Under the pieces are notes generated by a model. The model searched no databases, was not told the origin of the DNA, and was given only the letters and a program-made list of their open reading frames with translations. A DNA stretch of 21,711 nt, from NCBI GenBank assembly GCA_031292735.1, contig JARLGP010000209.1:1-21711 (forward strand), read 5' to 3'. A program made the position numbers and the translations under genes. The first letter of the stretch is position 1. The number at the start of each line of letters is the position of its first letter. Shown here piece after piece: positions 14,846 through 21,651 of the stretch. This DNA is from Holophaga sp. (lineage in GTDB: Bacteria > Acidobacteriota > Holophagae > Holophagales > Holophagaceae).

Positions 14846-15361
14846 ATGTTGTACAGGCCCCTGCTGATGTTCGCCCTTGCCACGGTGCTCACCGCCCAGC
14901 AGGGGCCGGCGCCTGCGCCGGGCTCGTCGAGCCTGCAGCCCGGCAGGTCCGCCCAGGAGGGGCACATCCTGGCCCAGTTCTTCCAGCTGCGGGTGGCGCG
15001 CATCCAGCAGAGCCTGGGCGTCTCCGAGGACCGGGCCAAGGCGCTGGCCGAGCGCTGGGGCCGCTGGGACCGGGACTTCATCGCGCGCAGCCGGCAGATG
15101 GTGCAGCTGCGCGCCCAGATGAACCAGGTGCTGGTGGGGGCCGGATCGGAAGAGGACAAGAACGTCCGGGCCAAGCCGCTGGTGGAGCAGTTCCTGGATC
15201 TGCGCCAGAAGCAGGAGGACGCCAAGCACCAGTTCGAGGCCGAGGTGCTCAAGTCGCTGCCCCCGGCCCAGCAGGCCCGGATGATCCTGCTGGTGGAGGA
15301 TATCCAGAACCGGATCCGGGACACCCTGCGGGAGGCCCGCAAGGGCGGCGGGAAGTTCTAG
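14846..15361 (+). CDS. exported helical protein (Spy/CnrX-like)
   Basis: The 171-aa product has a signal peptide (YRPLLMFALATVLTA) and then a Pro/Ser-rich segment and long amphipathic helices: LAQFFQLRVARIQQSLGVSE, ALAERWGRWDRDFIARSRQM, VEQFLDLRQKQEDAKHQFEA and LPPAQQARMILLVEDIQNRI. The LPPAQQA turn resembles the LTxxQ motif of Spy/CpxP/ZraP proteins and the CnrX sensor. It is probably periplasmic and may sense stress or act as a chaperone. GGAG lies six bases before the ATG. It is 23 bases after the anti-sigma gene, so probably one transcript. The family assignment is by pattern only. Confidence 0.85.
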   Translation: MLYRPLLMFALATVLTAQQGPAPAPGSSSLQPGRSAQEGHILAQFFQLRVARIQQSLGVSEDRAKALAERWGRWDRDFIARSRQMVQLRAQMNQVLVGAGSEEDKNVRAKPLVEQFLDLRQKQEDAKHQFEAEVLKSLPPAQQARMILLVEDIQNRIRDTLREARKGGGKF

Positions 15362-15368
15362 TTTTCCT

Positions 15369-15397
15369 TAGACAATAATGGTATTTTGTGGGATACT
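15369..15397 (+). promoter_or_regulatory. candidate promoter of the RNA helicase gene
   Basis: TAGACA (15369-15374, five of six) is followed after exactly 17 bases by GATACT (15392-15397, four of six). It lies just after the previous stop codon in the only A/T-rich stretch of the area. It would give a leader of about 60 bases before the TTG start at 15466. Confidence 0.45.
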
Positions 15398-15465
15398 GGC
15401 TGTTTGGGCCAGGTCCGGCAGGCGCAGTTCAGCCCCTACGATCCGGCGGCGCCCCGGGAGACATC

Positions 15466-16968
15466 TTGACCTTTGATACCTTCGCAGCCATGGGCTGCTC
15501 CGAACCGTTCCTGGGAGCCCTCGAACGGCGCGGTTTCCATTCCCCCACGCCGGTCCAGGCGGAATCGTTCCAGCCAGGACTCGAGGGCCGCGACCTGCTG
15601 GTGCAGAGCGAAACCGGCTCGGGCAAGACCCTGGCCTTCGGCCTGCCGCTCATGCACCGGCTCAGCGAAGAGAAACGGCCCCAGGCCATCGTCCTCACCC
15701 CCACCCGCGAGCTGGCCCAGCAGGTGGGCGAGGAGCTGCAGAGCGTGATGCCGCGGCTGGAGATCGCCATGCTGGTGGGCGGGCTGGGCTACGCGCCCCA
15801 GCTGAAGGCGCTCAAGTACGGCGCCCGGGTGGTGGTGGGCACCCCCGGCCGGGTGCAGGACCATCTGGACCGCGGCACCCTGGACCTGTCGGGGGTCACC
15901 ATGGTGGTCCTGGACGAGTGCGACGAGATGCTCAACATGGGCTTCCTGGAGGACGTGGAGAAGATCCTTTCCGGCGTGCCCGCGGGACAGCAGACCTTCC
16001 TGTTCTCGGCCACCCTGCCCGCCCCCATCGCCAGCCTGGCCAAGCGCTTCCTGAACAACCCGCACCGGATCAACCACAGCCAGGCCGAGGGCACCTCCCA
16101 GCACGCCGACATCGCACACACCCCCTGCCTGGTGCCCGACCATCTGCACACCAAGGCGCTGGTGAACTTCCTGCTGGCGGACGAGCCTTCCTCGGCGCTG
16201 ATCTTCACCAAGATGAAGGTCACCACCGAGACCGTGGCCCAGTCGCTGCGCGACGCCGGGCTGTCCGCCGACTGCCTGCACGGCGACCTGAGCCAGCAAA
16301 GCCGCAACCGGATCATGTCCCTCTTCAAGGAGGGCAAGCTGCGCTACCTGGTGGCCACCGACGTGGCGGCCCGCGGCATCGACGTGGAGGCCATGCCCCT
16401 GGTGGTGCACATGGGCATCCCCACCCAGATGGAAAGCTACATCCACCGCTCCGGCCGCACCGGCCGGGCCGGGCTCAAGGGGGCCTCCCTGGCCCTGGTG
16501 AACTTCAAGGAATCCAGGATCCTGCTGGCCTGGAGCCGGCGCGGCGGGCTGAAGCTGGACTGGCGCGCGCTGCCCACCCAGGCGGAGATCCGGGAAACCC
16601 GGGCGCGCAAGCTGGCCGAGCGGATCGCCACGGTGGATTCGCCCCGGCACCTGGAGATGGCCAAGCGCATGCTGGAGCAGCGGGAGGCCCCGGAGCTGGT
16701 GGCCGCGCTGCTGTCCCTGGTGGAGGGGACCTCCCCGGACGGCTACGACATCCCGGATTCGCCCAAGCAGGAGTATTCCACCGAGAAGCGCCCGTACAAG
16801 TCCAGGCCCGGCGAGAAGGCGGGCTGGACCCCCGGGCAGAAGGCGCCGTTCCGGCCGAAGCCCTGGGCCGACAAGGCCGCCGGGCCGAAGAAGCCCTATG
16901 CCGCCCCGGCCAGGCGCAAGTGGGACACGGCCGCCCCGGCCTTCCCCAAGAAGCGCGGGCAGGACTGA
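15466..16968 (+). CDS. DEAD-box-family RNA helicase (DECD variant)
   Basis: An ATP-dependent RNA helicase that remodels RNA or ribosomal precursors. The 500-aa product has the Q motif (GFHSPTPVQ, 23-31), Walker A SETGSGKT (48-55), PTRELAQQ, GTPGRV, motif II as DECD (150-153), SAT, and in the second RecA domain ATDVAARGIDVEAM and HRSGRTGRAG (327-336). The Lys/Arg/Pro-rich tail (about 437-500) is probably disordered and RNA-binding. It has no DbpA-type RNA-binding domain. TTG 15466 is chosen because GGGAG is six bases upstream and FDTFAAMG then sits at the N terminus. A GTG at 15388 would add 26 atypical residues. Cys for Ala in motif II is tolerated in the superfamily (DECD-box subgroup). Confidence 0.95.
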   Translation: MTFDTFAAMGCSEPFLGALERRGFHSPTPVQAESFQPGLEGRDLLVQSETGSGKTLAFGLPLMHRLSEEKRPQAIVLTPTRELAQQVGEELQSVMPRLEIAMLVGGLGYAPQLKALKYGARVVVGTPGRVQDHLDRGTLDLSGVTMVVLDECDEMLNMGFLEDVEKILSGVPAGQQTFLFSATLPAPIASLAKRFLNNPHRINHSQAEGTSQHADIAHTPCLVPDHLHTKALVNFLLADEPSSALIFTKMKVTTETVAQSLRDAGLSADCLHGDLSQQSRNRIMSLFKEGKLRYLVATDVAARGIDVEAMPLVVHMGIPTQMESYIHRSGRTGRAGLKGASLALVNFKESRILLAWSRRGGLKLDWRALPTQAEIRETRARKLAERIATVDSPRHLEMAKRMLEQREAPELVAALLSLVEGTSPDGYDIPDSPKQEYSTEKRPYKSRPGEKAGWTPGQKAPFRPKPWADKAAGPKKPYAAPARRKWDTAAPAFPKKRGQD

Positions 16969-16995
16969 CCGGCCGCATTTGCCCCTTGGCAGAGC

Positions 16996-17009
16996 CGGAC
17001 TTTTGTCCG
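16996..17009 (+). terminator. weak hairpin after the helicase gene
   Basis: CGGAC-TTTT-GTCCG forms a perfect five-bp stem with a four-base loop, 27 bases after the helicase stop. No clear U-tract follows (AAGCTTTAGG), so terminator function is doubtful. Confidence 0.3.
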
Positions 17010-17044
17010 AAGCTTTAGGTTCAGTTGATCTTTGTCAGTTCCAT

Positions 17045-17158
17045 AGCGCGAAATCCAGAAAGGTGGAGGGACGGGCCCTGTGAAACCTTGGCAACCTGCT
17101 CTAGGGGTGTGGTGCCAATTCCTGCCCGCGGTGCAAACCGCGGGAAAGATGTCGAGCT
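17045..17158 (+). ncRNA. SAM-I (S-box) riboswitch
   Basis: The strongly conserved S-box core is present: AGAAAGGTGGAGGGAC at 17057-17072, then GGGCCCTGTGAAACCTTGGC and AACC, a GGTGCCAATTCCTG joint, and the terminal GGGAAAGATG. P1 pairs 17045-17055 with 17148-17158 (two mismatches). P4 is a perfect seven-bp CCCGCGG/CCGCGGG stem (17125-17131 and 17138-17144). It lies 92 bases ahead of metA. No intrinsic terminator with a U-run lies between, so control of translation at the metA ribosome binding site is more likely than premature termination. Confidence 0.93.
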
Positions 17159-17169
17159 GTCATGAACTG

Positions 17170-17193
17170 GCAGATCCGCAGATCCACAGATCC
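17170..17193 (+). repeat. three tandem 8-bp repeats in the metA leader
   Basis: The unit GCAGATCC occurs twice (17170-17185), and a third copy has one change (ACAGATCC, 17186-17193). They lie between the SAM-I aptamer and the metA Shine-Dalgarno site. The region from 17159 to 17250 holds no open frame and no U-rich terminator; AAGGAG is at 17237-17242. Confidence 0.7.
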
Positions 17194-17250
17194 ATGGGCC
17201 CCGGAGCGTTGGAACGACCGAGGTCAGCGTGAGCTCAAGGAGTAGCCCCC

Positions 17251-18189
17251 ATGCCCGTCAAGATCCCCGATACCCTGCCCGCCACAGGCATCCTGGAAAG
17301 CGAAAACATCTTCGTCATGGGCGAGCAGCGCGCCCTGCGCCAGGACATCCGGCCGCTGCGGATCGCCATCCTCAACCTGATGCCCACCAAGATCAGCACC
17401 GAGACCCAGCTGCTGCGGCTGCTGGGCAACAGCCCCATCCAGGTGGAGATCGAGCTGCTGCACATGGATTCCCACGAATCCCGGAACACCCCGCAGGAGC
17501 ACCTGCTGGAGCACTACTCCACCTTCAGCGACATCCGCCACCAGTGCTTCGACGGCCTGATCATCACCGGCGCGCCGGTGGAGACCCTGCCGTTCGAGCA
17601 GGTGGACTACTGGGAGGAGCTGAAGGAGGTGATGGACTGGGCGCTCACCAACGTCACGTCCACCTTCTACATCTGCTGGGGCGCCCAGGCCGGGCTCTAC
17701 CACTACTACGGGATCCCCAAGCGGCCCCTGGCGGAAAAGCTCTCCGGGGTGTTCGAGCACCACCTGGACCTGCGCAACGAGCGGCTGGCCCGGGGCTTCG
17801 ACGACGTGTTCTGCGCGCCCCACTCCCGCTACACCGAAGTGCGCCGGGAGGACATCCTGGCCACGCCCGGGCTGGCGCTGCTGGCGGAATCCGCCGAGGC
17901 CGGGGTCTACATCGTGATCTCCGAGGACCGCCGTCACATCTTCGTCACCGGGCACTCGGAGTACGACCCGGGAACCCTGGGCGAGGAATACGCCCGGGAC
18001 CGGGCCAAGGACCTGCCCATCGCCGTGCCCAGGAACTACTTCCCGGACGACGACCCCACCCGCGCCCCCCTGGTGCGCTGGCGCGGCCACGCCAACCTGC
18101 TTTACTCCAACTGGTTGAATTACTACGTCTACCAGGAGACGCCGTACGACCTGACCCAGTCCAGGCCCGGGCGCCCGCAGCAGCCTTGA
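17251..18189 (+). CDS. metA: MetA-family homoserine O-acyltransferase, predicted acetyl-CoA type
   Basis: The first committed step of methionine synthesis. The 312-aa product has the family's catalytic residues at their E. coli positions: Lys47 in NLMPTK and Cys142 in [14 protein letters not shown]. His and Glu of the triad lie in the FVTGHSEYD region. Residue 111 is Glu ([15 protein letters not shown]), as in the acetyl-CoA-specific Bacillus cereus enzyme; E. coli has Gly there and uses succinyl-CoA. The product is therefore more likely O-acetylhomoserine than O-succinylhomoserine. The ATG has AAGGAG eight bases upstream. The SAM-I riboswitch ahead fits feedback by S-adenosylmethionine. A nine-base gap joins it to the next gene. 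Confidence 0.96.
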   Translation: MPVKIPDTLPATGILESENIFVMGEQRALRQDIRPLRIAILNLMPTKISTETQLLRLLGNSPIQVEIELLHMDSHESRNTPQEHLLEHYSTFSDIRHQCFDGLIITGAPVETLPFEQVDYWEELKEVMDWALTNVTSTFYICWGAQAGLYHYYGIPKRPLAEKLSGVFEHHLDLRNERLARGFDDVFCAPHSRYTEVRREDILATPGLALLAESAEAGVYIVISEDRRHIFVTGHSEYDPGTLGEEYARDRAKDLPIAVPRNYFPDDDPTRAPLVRWRGHANLLYSNWLNYYVYQETPYDLTQSRPGRPQQP

Positions 18190-18197
18190 GGAGCCCC

Positions 18198-18497
18198 ATG
18201 ACCCCCGATCCCTGGCTGGTATACCGGCAGAAGCGCAGGCGGCTGGCGTGGATCGCCCTGGCCGGGCTGGCCCTGCTGGGCCTCAGCATCCTGCCGGCCC
18301 GGGCGCGGCATTCGGGCAAGCCGATCCTGGGCGCGCTGGTGCTGTTCCTGGGCGGCACCCTGTGGGCCGCCACCTCGCTGTCCGCCTTCCCCTGCCCCCA
18401 CTGCGGCAAGCCGTTCACCCACGACGGCGAGACCCGGGACGATTTCAGCGGGGAGTGCGTGCACTGCCACCAGCCAAAGTGGTCCAGCCCGAAGTAG
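18198..18497 (+). CDS. small zinc-ribbon membrane protein, unknown function
   Basis: The 99-aa product has two hydrophobic segments (about 16-33 and 43-62), a basic stretch RQKRRR before the first, and a C-terminal zinc-ribbon pattern CPHC (66-69) and CVHC (87-90). I do not recognise a named family. GAGGAG precedes its ATG and only eight bases separate it from the metA stop, so it is probably co-transcribed with metA and under the same riboswitch. A methionine role is not implied by sequence. Its stop directly abuts the stop of the convergent AraC-family gene. Confidence 0.8.
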   Translation: MTPDPWLVYRQKRRRLAWIALAGLALLGLSILPARARHSGKPILGALVLFLGGTLWAATSLSAFPCPHCGKPFTHDGETRDDFSGECVHCHQPKWSSPK

Positions 18498-19253
18498 CTA
18501 CTCCTTGCTCTTGGCCCAGCGCCGGTAGGCCGCGGGACTCAGGCCGGCCACCCGCTTGAAGTGGCGGTTCAGCGCGGCCTGGTCGCAGAAGCCCACCTCG
18601 AAGGCGATGGCCGCGATGGGGCGGTCCGAATCGGCCAGGGCGTCGGCGGCGGCCTGGATGCGCACCTTCATCACGTATTGGCCGGGGCTCAGCTGGAACA
18701 GCTTCTTCATGCGCCGCTGGAACTGGCCCAGGGAGAGGCCGGCCAGGGCGGCCAGCTCCTCCTGGCGCAGGCCCTCGGCGAAGTGGCGGTGGATGTGCTC
18801 CACCGCGGCGGCGAAGGGGGCGAAGGTGATCCCGCAGCGGCTCGGCTCGGGCAGGTCGGTGCTGAGGCAGGCCAAGGCCACCACCCGGCCGGCGGCGTCC
18901 TGCAGGGGCAGCTTCTGGGTGAGGCACCAGCCCGGCCGGCGGTCCGGGTAGAGGGTCAAGTCCAGGGCATCCGCCAGCGGGCGGGCGGTGCGGAACAGGC
19001 TGGCGTCCTGCTCGGCGTAGCGCCGGGCCATGTGCGCCGGCCAGAGGTCGAAGGCGGTCTTGCCGATGGCGGCGGCCCGGGTGGGCAGCCCGCAGCGCTC
19101 CAGGCCGCTCCGGCTCATGGCCAGGTAGCGGCCCTGGACGTCCTTCACCGTGAACACCGCGTCCCGCACCCGGTCGAACAGCTCCTCCACGAAAGCGAGG
19201 CTGTCCAGGGTCGGCAGCAGGACGTCCAGGGCCGAAGGGCGGCGGGCAGGCAT
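18498..19253 (-). CDS. AraC-family regulator with N-terminal PAS domain
   Basis: The 251-aa product has a PAS-like sensor region (about 24-130: VEELFDRVRDAVFTVKDVQG, LAMSRSGLERCGLPTRAAAI, CLTQKLPLQDAAGRVVALAC) and a C-terminal AraC DNA-binding region. Its two helix-turn-helix units are LRQEELAALAGLSLGQFQRR and DRPIAAIAFEVGFCDQAALN, closing with RHFKRVAGLSPAAYRR. It faces the predicted hydroxyproline genes across a 111-base divergent gap, so it probably controls them. The ligand is not evident. No Shine-Dalgarno site precedes the ATG; the candidate -10 lies seven bases upstream (see promoter entry). Confidence 0.93.
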   Translation of the reverse strand: MPARRPSALDVLLPTLDSLAFVEELFDRVRDAVFTVKDVQGRYLAMSRSGLERCGLPTRAAAIGKTAFDLWPAHMARRYAEQDASLFRTARPLADALDLTLYPDRRPGWCLTQKLPLQDAAGRVVALACLSTDLPEPSRCGITFAPFAAAVEHIHRHFAEGLRQEELAALAGLSLGQFQRRMKKLFQLSPGQYVMKVRIQAAADALADSDRPIAAIAFEVGFCDQAALNRHFKRVAGLSPAAYRRWAKSKE

Positions 19254-19259
19254 GACTGA

Positions 19260-19288
19260 AATATACTAGGGATTTTGTGCTTTTTCAT
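19260..19288 (-). promoter_or_regulatory. candidate promoter of the AraC-family gene (leaderless)
   Basis: On the minus strand ATGAAA (19288-19283, four of six) and TATATT (19265-19260, five of six) are 17 bases apart. The transcript would start near 19253, the first base of the ATG, giving a leaderless mRNA. The absence of a Shine-Dalgarno site agrees with this. Confidence 0.5.
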
Positions 19289-19313
19289 CGTTTCCCGTGG
19301 GAAAAGCGCACAA
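19275..19313. promoter_or_regulatory. candidate operator in the divergent AraC/epimerase gap
   Basis: An inner perfect palindrome TTTCCC-GT-GGGAAA (19291-19304) lies within an outer inverted repeat TTGTGC (19275-19280) and GCACAA (19308-19313). The region overlaps the candidate regulator promoter. It could bind the AraC-family regulator, but AraC proteins often use direct repeats, so binding is only inferred. Confidence 0.45.
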
Positions 19314-19364
19314 GACCCGGAGGCGGGGAGGCGTCAAGCTGGCGGTTCCTTGAAAGGCCGCCCG

Positions 19365-20312
19365 GTGAGCCAGCTCCTTCAGATCCAGGTCGTTGACAGC
19401 CACACGGGCGGCGAGCCCACCCGGACCGTGCTCACCGGCGGCCCGGACCTGGGCCGGGGGCCGCTGGCCGAGCGCCGCGCCCGGCTGGAGGCGGAGCACG
19501 ATCCCTGGCGCCGGGCCGTGGCCTGCGAGCCGCGCGGCTGGGAGGCCCTGGTGGGCGCGCTGCTGGTGCCGCCGTTCCGGCCGGACTGCGATCTGGGCCT
19601 GATCTTCTTCAACCAGGTGGGGACCCTGGGCATGTGCGGGCACGGCACCCTGGGGGTGGTGGAGACCCTGCGCCACCTGGGCCGGATCGCCCCCGGCCGG
19701 CTGCGCCTGGACACGCCGGTGGGGGCGGTGACGGCGGAACTGCGGGAGGACGGCAGCGCGGTGGTGGTCAACGTGGCCGCCCGCCGCTCGCTCCGCAACG
19801 TGCCGGTGGCGGTGCCCGGCCTGGGCCAGGTGCGGGGCGACGTGGCCTGGGGCGGCAACTGGTTCTTCCTGGTGGAGGAGCACGGCCTCGCCCTGCTCCC
19901 GGAAAACCGCCCGCGCCTGCAGGAGGCCGCCGTGGCCATCCGCGCGGCCCTGGCCCGGGACGGGATCACCGGGGACGACGGCGCCCCCATCGACCACGTG
20001 GAGCTCACCGGGCCTCCGGCGGACCCGGCCAACCACGGCCGGGGCTTCGTGCTCTGCCCCGGCCAGGCCTGGGACCGCAGCCCCTGTGGCACCGGCACCT
20101 CGGCCCGGCTGGCCTGCCTGCGGGAGGACGCCCGGCTGGCGGAGGGCCAGGTCTGGCGCCAGGAAAGTCTGATCGGCTCGGTGTTCAGCGGCTGGCTGGC
20201 CCGGGAGGACGGCGAGCTGCTCCCGCACATCCAGGGCCGGGCCCACGTGACCGCCGAAGCCACGCTGCTGTTCGACCCCGACGACCCCTTCAGGTTCGGG
20301 ATCCCGGCGTGA
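19365..20312 (+). CDS. proline racemase / 4-hydroxyproline epimerase family
   Basis: Predicted to interconvert trans-4-hydroxy-L-proline and cis-4-hydroxy-D-proline. The 315-aa product has both catalytic cysteines, Cys91 in MCGHGT and Cys241 in SPCGTGTSA, so it is an epimerase/racemase type and not the Cys-to-Thr dehydratase type. It opens with QVVDSHTGGEPTRTV and has the GGNWFFLV strand. GTG 19365 is chosen: AAGG lies seven bases upstream, and residues before it are atypical. A longer open frame reaches 19275 but crosses the operator. The stop overlaps the flavoprotein gene by four bases. Proline as substrate cannot be excluded; the neighbours favour hydroxyproline. Confidence 0.92.
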   Translation: MSQLLQIQVVDSHTGGEPTRTVLTGGPDLGRGPLAERRARLEAEHDPWRRAVACEPRGWEALVGALLVPPFRPDCDLGLIFFNQVGTLGMCGHGTLGVVETLRHLGRIAPGRLRLDTPVGAVTAELREDGSAVVVNVAARRSLRNVPVAVPGLGQVRGDVAWGGNWFFLVEEHGLALLPENRPRLQEAAVAIRAALARDGITGDDGAPIDHVELTGPPADPANHGRGFVLCPGQAWDRSPCGTGTSARLACLREDARLAEGQVWRQESLIGSVFSGWLAREDGELLPHIQGRAHVTAEATLLFDPDDPFRFGIPA

Positions 20313-21427
20313 GCGCCGAGGTCATCATCATCGGCGGCGGGGTGGTGGGCGCCGCCTGCGCCCTGGCCCTGGCCGAGGCCGGCTGCCGGGTGACGTTGCT
20401 GGAGGCCGAAGGGCTGGGCGGCGGCGCCACCGGCGCGGCCATGGGCCACCTGGTGGCGCTGGACGGTTCCCGGGCGGAACTGGGCCTCTGCCGGCTGGGC
20501 CAGGAGGGCTGGCGGGCCCTGGCCCCGCGGCTGGGCGCCGCCCTGGAGCTGGATCCCTGCGGCACCCTTTGGCTGGCGGCCGACGAGCGGGAGCTGGCGC
20601 TGGTGGAGCCCCGCTGCCAGGCCTACCGGGACGCCGGCATCCCGGTCCAGGCCCTGAACCGCCAGGCCGTCCACCAGGCGGAGCCCTGCCTGGCCCCGGG
20701 CATCGCCGGCGGCATGCGGGTGCCCGGCGACGCGGTGCTCTACCCTCCGGCCGCGGCCCGCCTGCTGGCCGAGGCGGCCCGCCGGGCCGGGGCGCAGATC
20801 CGCACCGGCGCCGCCGTGGCGGGCCTGGAACCGGAAGCGGTGCGCCTGGCGGACGGCACCCTGCTGCCCTGCGGACAGGTGGTGCTGGCCGCCGGCAGCG
20901 AATCCCGGGCCCTGCTGCCGGGGCTCCCGCTGGTGCGGCGCAAGGGGCACCTGGCCATCACCACCCGGCAGCCGGGCTTTCTTCGCCACCAGCTGGTGGA
21001 AATGGGCTACCTGGTTTCCGCCCACGGGGAGGCCGGCGAAAGCGTGGCCTTCAACCTGCAGCCGCGGCCCAACGGCCAGCTGCTGGTGGGTTCCTGCCGG
21101 CAATTCGGCGACGAGCAGCCGGAGCTGCGTCCGGCCCTGCTCCGGCGCATGCTGGAACGGGCCATGGGCTTCGTGCCGGGGCTGGCCACGGTGCCGGTGC
21201 TGCGCGCCTGGACCGGCTTCCGCCCCACCACCCCGGACCACCGGCCGCTCATCGGGCCGGTGCCCGGCCGGCCCGGACTGTTCCTGGCCTGCGGCCACGA
21301 AGGCCTGGGCATCACCACCGCGCCTGCCACCGCCCAGCTGATCGCCTGCGCCATCCTGGGCCGGCCCGCACCGCTGGACCCCGCGCCGTTCCTCCCGGCC
21401 CGCTTCCCGGAGGTGGCCCATGCCTAG
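20309..21427 (+). CDS. FAD-dependent amine dehydrogenase subunit (DadA/SoxB-like)
   Basis: The 372-aa product has the dinucleotide loop GGGVVGAACALALAEAG near the N terminus and family features of glycine oxidase/sarcosine oxidase proteins: ATGAAMGHL, LALAAGSESRALLPGL-type strand and the C-terminal TGFRPTTPDHRPLIG with GHEGLGITTAPATAQL. It lacks a signal peptide. In the operon it precedes a 2Fe-2S subunit and a second flavoprotein. That set matches heteromeric D-hydroxyproline dehydrogenases, so this is predicted as the substrate-oxidising subunit acting on cis-4-hydroxy-D-proline. The GTG start overlaps the epimerase stop (GTGA), and its own stop overlaps the next gene by eight bases. Confidence 0.9.
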   Translation: MSAEVIIIGGGVVGAACALALAEAGCRVTLLEAEGLGGGATGAAMGHLVALDGSRAELGLCRLGQEGWRALAPRLGAALELDPCGTLWLAADERELALVEPRCQAYRDAGIPVQALNRQAVHQAEPCLAPGIAGGMRVPGDAVLYPPAAARLLAEAARRAGAQIRTGAAVAGLEPEAVRLADGTLLPCGQVVLAAGSESRALLPGLPLVRRKGHLAITTRQPGFLRHQLVEMGYLVSAHGEAGESVAFNLQPRPNGQLLVGSCRQFGDEQPELRPALLRRMLERAMGFVPGLATVPVLRAWTGFRPTTPDHRPLIGPVPGRPGLFLACGHEGLGITTAPATAQLIACAILGRPAPLDPAPFLPARFPEVAHA

Positions 21428-21647
21428 GATCCTGGTGGACGGGGTGGCGGTGACGGTGCCCGAAGGGGCCCTGCTCACCGCGGCGCTGGGCTGCCCGCCG
21501 GTGGCCGGGCGGAGCCTGGCCGGAACGCCCCGGGGCCCGCTCTGCGGCATGGGCCAGTGCTTCGAATGCCTGGTCCAGGTGGACGGCCGCGAACGGCTGG
21601 CCTGCCTCACCCCCGCCGTGGAGGGCATGGTGGTGCGCCGTGGCTGA
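21420..21647 (+). CDS. (2Fe-2S)-binding subunit of an amine dehydrogenase
   Basis: The 75-aa product is a short ferredoxin-like domain with cysteines in the order Cys42-x4-Cys47-x2-Cys50-x11-Cys62 (LCGMGQCFEC, then RLACLTP), fitting one plant-type 2Fe-2S cluster. It matches the small subunit seen in heteromeric D-hydroxyproline dehydrogenases, HcnA and related opine oxidases. It overlaps the previous gene by eight bases and the next start region by a few bases if GTG 21640 is used. It has no membrane segment. Confidence 0.9.
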   Translation: MPRILVDGVAVTVPEGALLTAALGCPPVAGRSLAGTPRGPLCGMGQCFECLVQVDGRERLACLTPAVEGMVVRRG

Positions 21648-21651
21648 GCCC

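Noticed and set aside
16996..17045. Promoter for metA just ahead of the riboswitch (for example TTGATC at 17025-17030)
   Set aside because: No -35/-10 pair with acceptable spacing and match could be placed before P1 at 17045; a promoter must exist but I cannot assign it.
19379..21628. 749-residue open frame on the minus strand opposite the hydroxyproline genes
   Set aside because: Low-complexity Arg/Ala/Gly composition, no domain and no ribosome binding site; the plus-strand genes show catalytic motifs and overlapping stops and starts.
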